A DNA stretch of 42,013 nucleotides from an uncultured Victivallales bacterium (GCA_934661375.1 CAKUJH010000030.1:1-42013), one strand, 5' to 3'; numbered from the stretch's first letter, positions 7,163-16,178 are shown. Program-made: numbers and translations. The notes: generated by a model not told the origin, from the letters alone.

Positions 7163-8900
7163 ACTGCTTTCCGGAAACGAAGCCTTGGCGCAAGGCGCAT
7201 GGGAAGCCGGTGTCAGAACGGCATTCGGATATCCCGGCACTCCTTCCACGGAGATTCTGGAAAATCTGGTGAAAATGCCGGACGTCTATTGCGAATGGTC
7301 GCCGAATGAAAAAGTCGCGCTGGAATCCGCCGCCGGCGCCGCCATCGCCGGCGCACGGAGCATCGTCACGATGAAACATGTCGGCTTGAATGTGGCAGCC
7401 GATCCGATGATGACTCTTTCCTATATCGGAATCCGGGCGGGTCTGGTGATTGTGGTGGCGGATGATCCCGGTCAGCATTCTTCGCAGACAGAACAGGACA
7501 CCCGCCATTATGCCCGGCTGGCGAAACTGCCGGTGCTGGAACCCGGCAATGCGCCGGAATGTCTGCGGTTCATGAAACGTGCTCTGGATATTTCCGAAAA
7601 ATACCGCTGTCCGGTGATTCTGCGCAGTACAACCTGCGTAAGTCATTCTCGTTTTCTGACAGAGGCCGGCGAACGGGTTGTGCCGGAATTTGCGCCGTTT
7701 GAGCGCAATCCGCAGCAGTTCGTGCCGATTCCGGTCTGGGGCCGCAAACTCCGCGTCCGGATTGAAGACCGCATGGCAGAACAGAGTGCGGAATCTTCCG
7801 CCGATTCGGAACTCAATACTGTTTTCGAACGTCCGGACGCCCCGTTCGGCATTATTTCTTCGGGCGTAACGGCTTTGCATTGTCTGGATGTTTTCCCGGA
7901 AGCCTCCATTCTGAAAATCGGCTGGTCCTGGCCGTTCCCTGATGCACTGCTGAAAAAATTCGCCGCAGCACACCGCCGGATCTTTGTGGTGGAGGAAGCG
8001 GATCCCATTTTGGAAGAACATGTCAAGTCGCTCGGCATTGCCGCCGACGGCAAGAATTTTGTTCCGCGCACAGGCGAACTGGTCCCGGAGCGTCTGGCGG
8101 AGGCGCGTGCCGCATATCTCGGACTGCCGCTGCCGGAAAAGAAAACCTGCCCGGAAACCGCTGATCTGCCGACCCGTCCGCCGATGCTGTGCGCCGGATG
8201 TCCCCACCGCGGAATTTTTTACGGATTGTCGAAATTTGATGTGATTGTCGCCGGCGACATCGGCTGTTACAGCCTGGGCGTATTCCCGCCGTTGTCGCGG
8301 ACGGACGTTCTGCTCTGCATGGGCGGCGGTTTCACGATGGCGCACGGACTGAACAAAGGCGGAGAAAAACGGCCGGTCGTGGGGATTGTCGGTGATTCGA
8401 CATTCTTCCATTCCGGCATCACTGGACTGCTGAATCTGGTGTACAATAAAGGCAATGCCACACTGATTGTGGTGGACAACCGCACCACCGCCATGACCGG
8501 ACATCAGGATCATCCCGGCACCGGGCGGACTCTGATGGGCGAAGCCACGCAATGCGCTTCCATCGAGGCCATTGCCCGTGCCTGCGGCATGAAGCGGGTT
8601 GTGACGGTCGATCCCAATGATCTGGGGGAAGTTCACCGGGTGTTGACGCAGGAGCTCGCGGCGGATGAACCGTCGCTGATCATTTCACGCGCACCCTGCA
8701 TCCTGAAGGAGCCGCCGAAAGACCGGAAAGCGGTGCGGATCGACGGAACCTGCAAAAACTGCAAGGCGTGTCTCAAACTGGGATGTCCGGCAATCGAAAA
8801 CCCGGACAAGGGCGCGAAGCCGCAGGTGAATGCCGGCATGTGTGTCGGCTGCGGACAGTGTTTGAGCGTCTGCCGTTTCGGCGCGATCCGCATCAGTTGA
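7155..8900 (+). CDS. iorA: Indolepyruvate:ferredoxin oxidoreductase, alpha subunit
   Basis: 581 residues. It carries an N-terminal pyrimidine-binding TPP domain (AFGYPGTPSTEILENL), a middle domain, a TPP/Mg domain (GDIGCYSLGVFPP, then GDSTFFHSGITGLLNLVYNK) and a C-terminal double 4Fe-4S ferredoxin domain with cysteines at 533, 536, 539, 544 and 563, 566, 569, 573. This is the complete IorA architecture, so electrons can pass from TPP to the clusters to ferredoxin. The ATG at 7155 lies within the last codons of paaK and has GGAG nine bases upstream, indicating translational coupling. The stop overlaps the convergent kinase gene by eight bases. Confidence 0.92.
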   Translation: MRKLLSGNEALAQGAWEAGVRTAFGYPGTPSTEILENLVKMPDVYCEWSPNEKVALESAAGAAIAGARSIVTMKHVGLNVAADPMMTLSYIGIRAGLVIVVADDPGQHSSQTEQDTRHYARLAKLPVLEPGNAPECLRFMKRALDISEKYRCPVILRSTTCVSHSRFLTEAGERVVPEFAPFERNPQQFVPIPVWGRKLRVRIEDRMAEQSAESSADSELNTVFERPDAPFGIISSGVTALHCLDVFPEASILKIGWSWPFPDALLKKFAAAHRRIFVVEEADPILEEHVKSLGIAADGKNFVPRTGELVPERLAEARAAYLGLPLPEKKTCPETADLPTRPPMLCAGCPHRGIFYGLSKFDVIVAGDIGCYSLGVFPPLSRTDVLLCMGGGFTMAHGLNKGGEKRPVVGIVGDSTFFHSGITGLLNLVYNKGNATLIVVDNRTTAMTGHQDHPGTGRTLMGEATQCASIEAIARACGMKRVVTVDPNDLGEVHRVLTQELAADEPSLIISRAPCILKEPPKDRKAVRIDGTCKNCKACLKLGCPAIENPDKGAKPQVNAGMCVGCGQCLSVCRFGAIRIS

Positions 8901-10503
8901 GGTTGCACCTGGTCGTGTCGAGGGTATATCCTTTGGCGCGCAACAGGTTATAGAAATAATTGATGAAACAGCTCTGCGGCTGTAAGGAACACAGCCTGCG
9001 GAGCGTTTTCATGGCGTCGTCATATTGTCCCAGCTGAAAATACGCCTGGAACAGAACCATCTGCACCGCCACATTGCATGGCGTCAGCTCTTCCGCTTTG
9101 CGGGCGAAGAACAATGCGTCCCGATGCTCGTTATGGAGCGAAAGGTAATTGGAGAGTTTCACCATTTCGAACGCCGCTGCATACTGGTTGAATTTGGAAT
9201 AATCCGCATTCTTCAGGTTTTCCAGCAGAATCCGGGCGGTCTGTTCATCTCCGTTGTCTTTATGGAACCGGTATCCGTACAGGACCGTGTGGACGCAATT
9301 CATGCAGTGCGGATTGATGGCGATATACTGATTGATCAGTTTCAGACGTTCCTTTTCCGGCTGGATCAGCGGCATATTGGCAAGCAGCGGCAGGACAAAC
9401 ACCGAGTTGTCGCAGGTGTTGAAGGCACGCATCCACTGCACATAATCCATCAGCTGACGGCGCAGAAAACAATGCTGCGGGTCTTTCCAGAACGACGGAT
9501 TGGCGCGATTGAGACGGTTCAGGTTGCTGCTGATGTCCGCCAGTGTCAGCATTTCGAGATTCCGGTGCGTGAATTCCAGGGTGCGGATGGCTTCTTTGTC
9601 GGAAATCCGGAGAGGAATGCTGCTGCCGTTTCTGAACCAGCTGGTGCAGTCGATATACAGGGAAACAAGCAGCAGGACAGCCAGAAACGCCGAAATCAGC
9701 GGCCATGCCAGGTTATGCAGAAAACGGCGGAAACTGTATTTGCGCAGACGGAGCAGATCGCGGCGAACTTCGCCGATGCTCCGGTATCGCCGCGCCGGGT
9801 CCCGTTCACAGCATTTCAAGGCGATCTCATTCAAGCCGATATATTGCTGGAGATCGCATTCTATGGGGATTTCCGGGAAATTCAGTGGATCTTCCTTGGT
9901 GAAAAGGACGTAGATGATTTTCCCGATGGCGAAGATGTCCGCTTCGATGCCGGTCGTTTCCCACTGCGGATGATATCCGTCGGTTCCTCCGGGCGAGGCG
10001 CCCTGGGAGAATGCAATCAGACCCGGGTCGGCGATTTTCAGCACATCCTTCACGAAAATGATATTCTCCGGTTTCAGGTCATAATGCGCGATGCGGCTGC
10101 TGTGCAGCTGCTCCGCTCCGTCCAGAATCGCCCCGATGTAATGCCGGATAGAATCCGGGGTCTCCTGACGGTTGCGGATGCGCCATGCCAGTGTATCCGG
10201 TTCGTATTTGTTGTTGAATTCCCGCACATTGTCCGCCAGTTCGGTAACGTAATACAGACATTTGGCGGTTTCTCCGATATACAGGATGTCCAGCAGGTTG
10301 CGGTGCTGGTTGGCGACATTCCGGTACATGGCGACAGCCCGGCTTTCCGCTTCGACGCGGATCCGGGGTTCGTTTTTGCTGACAATCCGGATGGCACGTT
10401 TGATGCCGTCCGGGTCTATGCCGAGCCACACCTCACTGCTGGCTCCGCGTCCGCACAGCTCCACCAGAGTGAAGTTGGGTATTTTAGGTTTTTCAAAAGA
10501 CAT
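8893..10503 (-). CDS. Membrane Ser/Thr protein kinase-like protein with degenerate catalytic motifs and extracytoplasmic helical-repeat domain
   Basis: 536 residues. Residues 11-255 have the bacterial Hanks-kinase fold: glycine loop GRGASSEV (18-25), catalytic loop HYDLKPEN (140-147) and a DxxxxG helix (DIFAIG, 189-194). Two motifs are off-consensus. The beta-3 lysine is Arg39 in RAIRIV, and the metal motif is DPG (159-161) instead of DFG. Asp142, Lys144, Asn147 and Asp159 are kept, so weak activity or nucleotide binding is possible, but a pseudokinase is a real option. One membrane segment (about 267-284) is followed by about 250 residues of TPR-like helices outside the membrane. It starts directly after the stop of the ECF sigma gene, so the two are co-expressed and probably linked in signalling. 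Confidence 0.8.
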   Translation of the reverse strand: MSFEKPKIPNFTLVELCGRGASSEVWLGIDPDGIKRAIRIVSKNEPRIRVEAESRAVAMYRNVANQHRNLLDILYIGETAKCLYYVTELADNVREFNNKYEPDTLAWRIRNRQETPDSIRHYIGAILDGAEQLHSSRIAHYDLKPENIIFVKDVLKIADPGLIAFSQGASPGGTDGYHPQWETTGIEADIFAIGKIIYVLFTKEDPLNFPEIPIECDLQQYIGLNEIALKCCERDPARRYRSIGEVRRDLLRLRKYSFRRFLHNLAWPLISAFLAVLLLVSLYIDCTSWFRNGSSIPLRISDKEAIRTLEFTHRNLEMLTLADISSNLNRLNRANPSFWKDPQHCFLRRQLMDYVQWMRAFNTCDNSVFVLPLLANMPLIQPEKERLKLINQYIAINPHCMNCVHTVLYGYRFHKDNGDEQTARILLENLKNADYSKFNQYAAAFEMVKLSNYLSLHNEHRDALFFARKAEELTPCNVAVQMVLFQAYFQLGQYDDAMKTLRRLCSLQPQSCFINYFYNLLRAKGYTLDTTRCNLN

Positions 10504-11058
10504 TCAGATATCCAGATCTTCCGCTATACTTTTCAGTTTTTCTTCCATTCTGCTGCGGATGGAGTAGATCGTTGCCTCCGACATTTTATACATTCTGGCA
10601 ATCTCTTTCACTTTCCGGTTCTGAACATCCAGCAGATGAAATATCTGATAATGCTTGGGACTTGCTGAATCCTTTAATTTCTGGAGACTGTATTTCCGGA
10701 CATGCTCAATCCATTCACTGTTAAACAGATCGTCCAGATAAGATTCATCGTCCTCCAATCGGGGAATGCGTTCCTGACGATAGATTTTACGCAGCATGTC
10801 CGTGGCTCTGGCTCGGATTATTTTTCGGAGATAATCCCGGAAACGGCCTTTGTCCGGCTCGTAGGTGAAATTCGGCATCTGCATGGACATGGAAATCATG
10901 ACATTTTGAACCAGATCGTCCAGATTCTCGTTTTTCAGACCACAATCCCGTCCATGCAGACGAATCAGCGGTTCATACAGATTGTAAAAACGCTCCCATG
11001 AATCCCCGTTCTGGTCTTTCACTCCCTCCAGAATGCTGTAATGTGTTGTGAAACTCAT
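10504..11058 (-). CDS. ECF-type RNA polymerase sigma factor (kinase-linked)
   Basis: 184 residues with sigma region 2 (LDDLVQNVMISM, then KGRFRDYLRKIIRARATDML) and region 4 helix-turn-helix (VKEIARMYKMSEATIYSIRSR), the two-domain plan of ECF sigma factors. The start FTTHYSILEGV and SWERFYNLYEPLI are typical of the planctomycete/Lentisphaera ECF subfamilies found beside Ser/Thr kinases. Its stop codon abuts the start of the kinase-like gene, so that protein is the likely regulator. No anti-sigma gene is adjacent. It has a strong ordinary promoter and is paralogous to the sigma factor at 36364-35753. Confidence 0.9.
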   Translation of the reverse strand: MSFTTHYSILEGVKDQNGDSWERFYNLYEPLIRLHGRDCGLKNENLDDLVQNVMISMSMQMPNFTYEPDKGRFRDYLRKIIRARATDMLRKIYRQERIPRLEDDESYLDDLFNSEWIEHVRKYSLQKLKDSASPKHYQIFHLLDVQNRKVKEIARMYKMSEATIYSIRSRMEEKLKSIAEDLDI

Positions 11059-11114
11059 ATTTACGCCTTGTTTTTTTCAGTGCTGCGGTTAAATTTCACT
11101 TCTCTCTTCTGTTC

Positions 11115-11142
11115 AATATAACCGGGAATGGGCGTTTGTCAA
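11115..11142 (-). promoter_or_regulatory. Housekeeping-type promoter of the sigma-kinase operon
   Basis: On the minus strand TTGACA (11142-11137), 16 bases, TATATT (11120-11115), then an A/G-rich leader to the ATG at 11058. A consensus -35 suggests constitutive transcription, so control of this sigma factor would be post-translational. Confidence 0.7.
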
Positions 11143-11232
11143 GGCGATTCAGTCTGAAAATCTAAAAATATGTTAAAAAATGTAAAGATTTTAAAATTTT
11201 TTTACGTCGGCACCGCCAGATATAGAAAAACA

Positions 11233-11268
11233 TCTGCCGGAAACAGCGTTTTCATTTTTTCCGGCAGA
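11233..11268 (-). terminator. Terminator of the DUF1549-PPC-Rid operon
   Basis: Arms of 11 bp (11233-11243 and 11258-11268; TCTGCCGGAAA with its complement), 14-base loop, then TGTTTTTC on the minus strand. It begins about 20 bases after the stop of the last gene. The rest of 11143-11232 is A/T-rich and shows no gene. Confidence 0.8.
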
Positions 11269-11288
11269 CCTATTGCTTCCGATTCGTA

Positions 11289-12410
11289 TCAGCGGAAAAC
11301 GGGGAATGCTTCCGAGCCTTTTCCGTTGATTCCGATTGCTTCCATTTCCACCAGCCAGGTCGGTCGGCAGACCGGAGCGCGCAGAAAAACCATGGGAATA
11401 CCCTGCGGCAGCCGTTCTTCGATAATCCGCCGTACTGCCGCAGCATCGGTCAGGTCCCGCAGATAAACCGTCGCCTGCCGGAGATCGGCAAGGCTTCCTT
11501 CGGAACTTTCCATCAGTGCCGCCACATTGTCCAGCAGCCGGACGGTCTGTTTCCGGACATCGCCCGTATGCAGGACATTTCCATGTTTGTCGATGCTGGC
11601 GGTGCCGGAAATGTAGTAATGGGAGCGGTCACCGAAGACCACCCGTGTTCCCCGTTCAAAACTGACGCCGTAGATGGCAGTGGGGGAAAGCATTTCCGGC
11701 GCGGAAAGATATTTGAGCTGCGGGGTGCCGATGCCGGGAATGCTCAGCGAATCCATGGTCACCAGACGCGACGGTATCTCCGATTGTCCTTCGATGCCGG
11801 TGCTGGCAATGAAGTGCGTATCACGGGTCAGTCCTATGACGTCGAAGAAATGATTCCGCGCTTGCACCAGTCCTGCATAATTGTTGTCGACATCCCTGCA
11901 GTAGAGCCAGGTCCGGACGGTATGGTCTGCAATATTGCCGCCGAGTCCGGAGAGTTCTTTTTCCAGAGAAACAAATTCCTCGCGTGTCTGGTCATAACTG
12001 CCGGAAACCTGCGGATTGCTGCCTTCATGCAGCAGGATACGGTAATTTTCCATATCGAACCGGAAGGAATGTTCCGCCGTCTGCCGTTTCTGCAGCGGCA
12101 AGATGTGCCAGGCTTCGAGAGCCAGACGGCAGTTGTCTGCGGGAGGCTGTCCGGTCAGAGTAATGAAAGATTTGCGTCCGTTCAGCAGATTCCGCAGCAG
12201 CGGTGCCTGATTTGTGATGTCGCTCAAATGAAATCGCAGCAGAAATTCCGTGTTTTCGGAACAGCCGTACTGCTCCAGTGTTTGTGCATACAGCCGCAGC
12301 AATTCTTCTGCTTCGTCATGAAAACAGCCGGATTCCGCCGGGGCAATGGTCAAGGCGAAAAAATGTTCCGCCGCTCCCGTTCCGGTTTCAAATGCGTTGT
12401 GTCTGAACAT
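11289..12410 (-). CDS. Two-domain Rid/chorismatase-like protein
   Basis: 373 residues, no signal peptide, so cytoplasmic. The C-terminal half has the RidA (YjgF) fold pattern: FERGTRVVFGDRSHYYISGTASID, a helix VRLLDNVAALMESSEGSLADLRQATVYL, then APVCRPTWLVEMEAIGI, with Arg349 where RidA has its substrate-binding arginine. The N-terminal half looks like a second, divergent copy. That two-lobed build occurs in FkbO/Hyg5-type chorismatases, which hydrolyse chorismate, but I cannot confirm those active-site residues. Other Rid proteins deaminate enamines. It lies three bases after the PPC-domain gene (GGAGA seven bases before its ATG) and is the last gene of an operon whose other products are secreted, which is odd for a metabolic enzyme. 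Confidence 0.65.
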   Translation of the reverse strand: MFRHNAFETGTGAAEHFFALTIAPAESGCFHDEAEELLRLYAQTLEQYGCSENTEFLLRFHLSDITNQAPLLRNLLNGRKSFITLTGQPPADNCRLALEAWHILPLQKRQTAEHSFRFDMENYRILLHEGSNPQVSGSYDQTREEFVSLEKELSGLGGNIADHTVRTWLYCRDVDNNYAGLVQARNHFFDVIGLTRDTHFIASTGIEGQSEIPSRLVTMDSLSIPGIGTPQLKYLSAPEMLSPTAIYGVSFERGTRVVFGDRSHYYISGTASIDKHGNVLHTGDVRKQTVRLLDNVAALMESSEGSLADLRQATVYLRDLTDAAAVRRIIEERLPQGIPMVFLRAPVCRPTWLVEMEAIGINGKGSEAFPVFR

Positions 12411-12413
12411 GTT

Positions 12414-14504
12414 TCATTCTCCTGTTTCAAAGCGAAGCGCAGGCAGTACAAACTGTGATTTGCGCTGGAACACTTTGCCTTCGCGGTTGGGTTTTGTCTT
12501 GTAATGGAAAATACCGTTTACGGTAAGATTCATCCGCAGATTCTTCAGATTTTCCGCTGCATGGAAAGTCAAGACGATTTCCGCATTGCCTTTGGCTTTT
12601 TCAAAAACTTCCGTTTTCTGGAGCGTAAGTCCGGCGGGGGCATCCTTGAGCAGAAATTCAAACGTTGAATCCGGCGGCAGTTTGCGGCGATTCAGTTTGA
12701 GTTGAGCCGTTTTGCCCGGACGAATCCGGACGACAGTCTGTTTCGGATTCGCCAGCGTGAAAAAATCTCCGCCGTACATGACCCAGTGTTTGACCAGCAG
12801 CCATTCCGAAGCCGGGATGATATGCGTATAGGCAAACGCCTGTGTCGCTTCATCACCGTAAAAACATTCTCCCTTGATTGCTCCTGAATATGCGGAAAGA
12901 CGCGCCTGTACCGGTTCCCTCTTTTTACTTGCTTTGGCGGTCAGCGTGATGACGGAACGCTCCGTTCCCGCCGGAATGACCGGGGTGCCGGCAATGCGGA
13001 AATCACCGGGCGATTCCACTTTCAGTGTGATGTCGCCCTTGAATCCGTCCAGATATTCCGTATAAACCGTTACCGGGGACGGTCCGTTGGTGGCAACGGC
13101 GCCGGCGGACGGCGTCACATAAACCCGGAAGGAAGGACGCGGGCGGTCGATCCGCAGATAATATCCGTATTCTGGTCCGCCATGTCCCGAAGAGTCTGCA
13201 ACTTCAAAAGTGTATTTGCCGTCCTGCGGCGCAGTGAAGCGCACATAGGAATCCGTGTGCTGAAGCTGAAGTCCGGCTTTGATGCGCGGGTAATCATCGT
13301 TGAAAGCCGCTTTCCTGCCGTCCGGTCCGTACACGGTCAAGCGGGAATCCAGCGGGGAATTGAGTCTGCGCGCAAAAATTTCCCCGACAATGTCCGCGCC
13401 TTTTTCCGCCTGAATCACAAAGCGTTCCGCCGCTCCCGGTGCGGAAATGCTGCCTTTCAGCAGTACCGGATAAACGGTCATCCGGCTGTCAGGCAGCGAG
13501 GCGGATTCCTTGCAGGGAATCCCCAGTTTCGGCGGGTCGGCAAGACGGTTTTTCCATTCTCCGTGCCAGGCACGGATACGGTAGACAAAATCGGCGCGTC
13601 CCCGGTAGAGCGCATCACGCACCCGGAGCTGATACAAACCGTCGGCGGGTGCGGTGAAATTTAGAACCGGATCCGGTTCATTTCCGTTGTCGTCGGCAAA
13701 AGCAGCTTGTGTTCCACGGCTGTCCCGGATTTCCAGCAGACACTGAAAATATCCCGGTACGCAGTCGCCCATGAAAGGAATCAGAGAGCGGGCAAAAGTC
13801 CGGAAAACGATTTTTTCTCCTTTTTTCGCGGAAAATTCCCAGATGTCCGTTTCGCCTGGCATGATCTGTCCGTTCAGCACACCGGGAACGGAAAATTTTT
13901 CCGGCAGCCGTTTCCGGGGCGGTACGGTGAAATACGATTCTTTGATTTCCGGCAGTGTATCCACATAAAAAGTCAGCGGATTGCTGATGCCGCCTCTGCG
14001 GACCAGCCGTAATTCCCGCGGACCGGGAGCCGCATTCCTGTCGATCCGCACTTTCACGATTGCCAGATTGCCGATAGCCGGACTCATCTGCAGCGGATTG
14101 CGCGGCAGGAAAATACTTTCCGCGAGAACGTGGAGCTGCAGCGGCGTGAGTCGGTGTACGATGGGAAAATACTTATGCTGACGCCAGGTTTCCAGTTCAT
14201 CGGGGTCGTTGGTGCGGACGGGAATTTCATCTTTGCCTTCGGAAACATTGCGCAGCCAGCTGGTCATGAACTGCCGCTGCTGTCCGCTGATGATCGGAAT
14301 GCCGGGAATGACTTCCACTGCTTCGGCTTTCACGCCTTCACCGGAAATTCTTGCGGCATTGACTCCCCAGTAATTCTGTCCTCCGACCAGAATTTCCACT
14401 GTTTCTCCCGCCTGTCCCCCGGCAGGTATCAGGAATCCGATGTGCTGGGCGGTCAGGGTAAAGAATCCGGACAGTAAAACCAATGTGAATATGCAGTGTT
14501 TCAT
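12414..14504 (-). CDS. Secreted protein with two pre-peptidase C-terminal (PPC) domains
   Basis: 696 residues with a clear signal peptide (MKHCIFTLVLLSGFFTLTA). Two PPC-type beta domains are visible. One is around residues 215-310 (ETDIWEFSAKKGEKIVFRTFARS, then ADGLYQLRVRDALYRG). The other is around 350-450 (AERFVIQAEKGADIVGEIFARR, DSRLTVYGPDGRKAAFNDDY, then APQDGKYTFEVADSSGHGGPEYGYYLRI). Proteins of this design accompany DUF1549/DUF1553 cytochrome-associated genes in Planctomycetes and are thought to bind carbohydrates or cell-surface polymers; the function is unproven. AAAGGAG lies seven bases before the ATG. It starts 18 bases after the upstream gene stop. Confidence 0.8.
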   Translation of the reverse strand: MKHCIFTLVLLSGFFTLTAQHIGFLIPAGGQAGETVEILVGGQNYWGVNAARISGEGVKAEAVEVIPGIPIISGQQRQFMTSWLRNVSEGKDEIPVRTNDPDELETWRQHKYFPIVHRLTPLQLHVLAESIFLPRNPLQMSPAIGNLAIVKVRIDRNAAPGPRELRLVRRGGISNPLTFYVDTLPEIKESYFTVPPRKRLPEKFSVPGVLNGQIMPGETDIWEFSAKKGEKIVFRTFARSLIPFMGDCVPGYFQCLLEIRDSRGTQAAFADDNGNEPDPVLNFTAPADGLYQLRVRDALYRGRADFVYRIRAWHGEWKNRLADPPKLGIPCKESASLPDSRMTVYPVLLKGSISAPGAAERFVIQAEKGADIVGEIFARRLNSPLDSRLTVYGPDGRKAAFNDDYPRIKAGLQLQHTDSYVRFTAPQDGKYTFEVADSSGHGGPEYGYYLRIDRPRPSFRVYVTPSAGAVATNGPSPVTVYTEYLDGFKGDITLKVESPGDFRIAGTPVIPAGTERSVITLTAKASKKREPVQARLSAYSGAIKGECFYGDEATQAFAYTHIIPASEWLLVKHWVMYGGDFFTLANPKQTVVRIRPGKTAQLKLNRRKLPPDSTFEFLLKDAPAGLTLQKTEVFEKAKGNAEIVLTFHAAENLKNLRMNLTVNGIFHYKTKPNREGKVFQRKSQFVLPALRFETGE

Positions 14505-14522
14505 CTGGAAACTCCTTTCCCG

Positions 14523-16145
14523 TCAATGATGATACAGAAACTCTTTGGAATTGGCCAGTACCCAGACCAGCTCGGACCAGACCCGTCCCCGCTGTTTTTT
14601 CGGCAGCGCGTCATGATATGCCATAATCTGCCGCACTTCCTCCGGAGTCGGACGCCGGGAAAGCACGGTCAGATAGATGTATTCAATGCCTTTCCGGCGC
14701 AGATCCCATTTGCATTCTCTGGCGATTTTCATGCCGAGACTGTTCAGCTGACGGTAGATCAGGCTGGAATTGAGCAGAAAAAGCCGCTGGGAATCGCTGA
14801 TCCGGTTGTTGCGTTCCGCAATTGCTCCGGAATCCCGCGCCGGACGCCCGAACATTTCCAGTGTGCCGCTGGAAATACTGCCGTCCGCCAGCTGGACGGC
14901 ACGGGTCCCCTTCGGCAGAAAAGTGAACGGTTCCGGGATGACGCTGGTATACGCGCTGTACTGTCCCGACAGGTCCCCGAACGCGTCAACAATCAATTCC
15001 GCTTCCAGCCGCCGCACGGGATAGGAGAGAAAATATTTTTCCGACGTCTGCCGTATTTCCGCGGGAACAGTAGACGCCGCCTGATAGGCGTCGGAGGTCA
15101 TGATGAGACGGAACAGATAGCGCATGTTGTAATTGGAGCGGCGGAATTCATCGGTCAAAAATTCCAGCAGCTCCGGCTGAACTTCCCGTTCGGACGGAGC
15201 ATTCAGCCCCAGTTCCCGGAAAGCATGTGTCCAGAAACCGGGTTCCGGCGTGATGTCATCGGCGGGATCAATCAATCCTTTTCCGAAGAACCAGCTCCAG
15301 GCGCGGTTGACGAATGCCCGCGCAAAATACGGGTTGTCTTCGGAAACAAGGGCTTTTGCCAGGACCTGACGCGGTTCTGTCTGCGGCGCATCAATGGTGA
15401 AATTTCCTGAACCCGGCAGACAGGCTTTCAGCCGGACGGGTTCCGGGTCGGTGTAGACAATTTCCTCTTTCCATTCGAAAGTGCTTTTGAACCGGATGCG
15501 TGAAAAGAAAGCCGCGAATTTTTTCTGTTCGTCCGGCGGCAGCTTCCTGAATTGCAGTCCCATGAAAGTCCGGGCGGTGATTTCCGCCAGACCTTCCGGC
15601 GTGCGGCTGCCGGTTCCCCGGAAGAAATTGGCGTACGGAACCCGGAAATTGCTGCCGGACGCGGTCAGCATCTCGAAAACCATTTCGGAATACGGCCGGT
15701 TGTTCAGTATGTCGGTGCGCAGTTTCTGATGAAACGCCTGAACCGCATTGGGCCAGAGATTGACCGGGAATTCCGATTTGATCCGGAGCATGTCGGCAAA
15801 ACGCATGGCAATCAGATCCGCATGGGCTTCGGAGTCCAGCAGACGGTCTATCAGTCTGAGCCGTTTATCGGGCGAGGGATCATTGAGGAACGCCAGAGTT
15901 TCCGCACGGGTCGGGAGGCGTCCCGCGGCATTCAGACAGGCGCGCCGGAGAAAAACTGCGTCCGAGACTTTCGGTATGGCGGGAAGTTTCAATTCTCTCC
16001 CGCGTTCACGCAGAAGTCTGTTGACGGTTTTCGTTTCGGCGGATGCCGCCGCCGGTTCAGGGGAATTCCCGGACGTGAACGGTCCGGCCGCATTCAGCTG
16101 CATAACCAGCAGCGTACACATCAGCAGTGCATAACGTACAGGCAT
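14523..16145 (-). CDS. DUF1549/DUF1553 domain secreted protein (PVC family)
   Basis: 540 residues with a signal peptide (MPVRYALLMCTLLVMQLNA). The DUF1549-like part covers roughly 40-260: VFLRRACLNAAGRLPTRAE, RLRLIDRLLDSEAHADLIAMRFADML, then NRPYSEMVFEMLTASGS. The DUF1553-like part covers 270-535: NPYFARAFVNRAWSWFFGKGLIDPADD, LEFLTDEFRRSNYNMRYLFRLIMTSDAYQ, then YLTVLSRRPTPEEVRQIMAY. These are hallmark stretches of the large PVC-specific family. Family members often carry an N-terminal cytochrome c domain and sit beside a DUF1501 gene; both are absent here. GGAG lies eight bases before the ATG. First gene of a three-gene operon. Confidence 0.88.
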   Translation of the reverse strand: MPVRYALLMCTLLVMQLNAAGPFTSGNSPEPAAASAETKTVNRLLRERGRELKLPAIPKVSDAVFLRRACLNAAGRLPTRAETLAFLNDPSPDKRLRLIDRLLDSEAHADLIAMRFADMLRIKSEFPVNLWPNAVQAFHQKLRTDILNNRPYSEMVFEMLTASGSNFRVPYANFFRGTGSRTPEGLAEITARTFMGLQFRKLPPDEQKKFAAFFSRIRFKSTFEWKEEIVYTDPEPVRLKACLPGSGNFTIDAPQTEPRQVLAKALVSEDNPYFARAFVNRAWSWFFGKGLIDPADDITPEPGFWTHAFRELGLNAPSEREVQPELLEFLTDEFRRSNYNMRYLFRLIMTSDAYQAASTVPAEIRQTSEKYFLSYPVRRLEAELIVDAFGDLSGQYSAYTSVIPEPFTFLPKGTRAVQLADGSISSGTLEMFGRPARDSGAIAERNNRISDSQRLFLLNSSLIYRQLNSLGMKIARECKWDLRRKGIEYIYLTVLSRRPTPEEVRQIMAYHDALPKKQRGRVWSELVWVLANSKEFLYHH

Positions 16146-16178
16146 TGGATGGTCTCCTTCCTGATGATCTTTCTGAAA

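Noticed and set aside
5468..7249. Long open frame on the minus strand opposite iorB and paaK
   Set aside because: It mirrors strongly conserved genes on the plus strand, has biased composition and no ribosome-binding site.
7014..8636. 540-codon minus-strand frame opposite iorA
   Set aside because: Shadow of IorA, whose TPP and ferredoxin motifs are unambiguous.
9025..10668. 547-codon plus-strand frame opposite the kinase-like gene
   Set aside because: The minus strand has a kinase fold and coupled start; the plus frame shows no domain.
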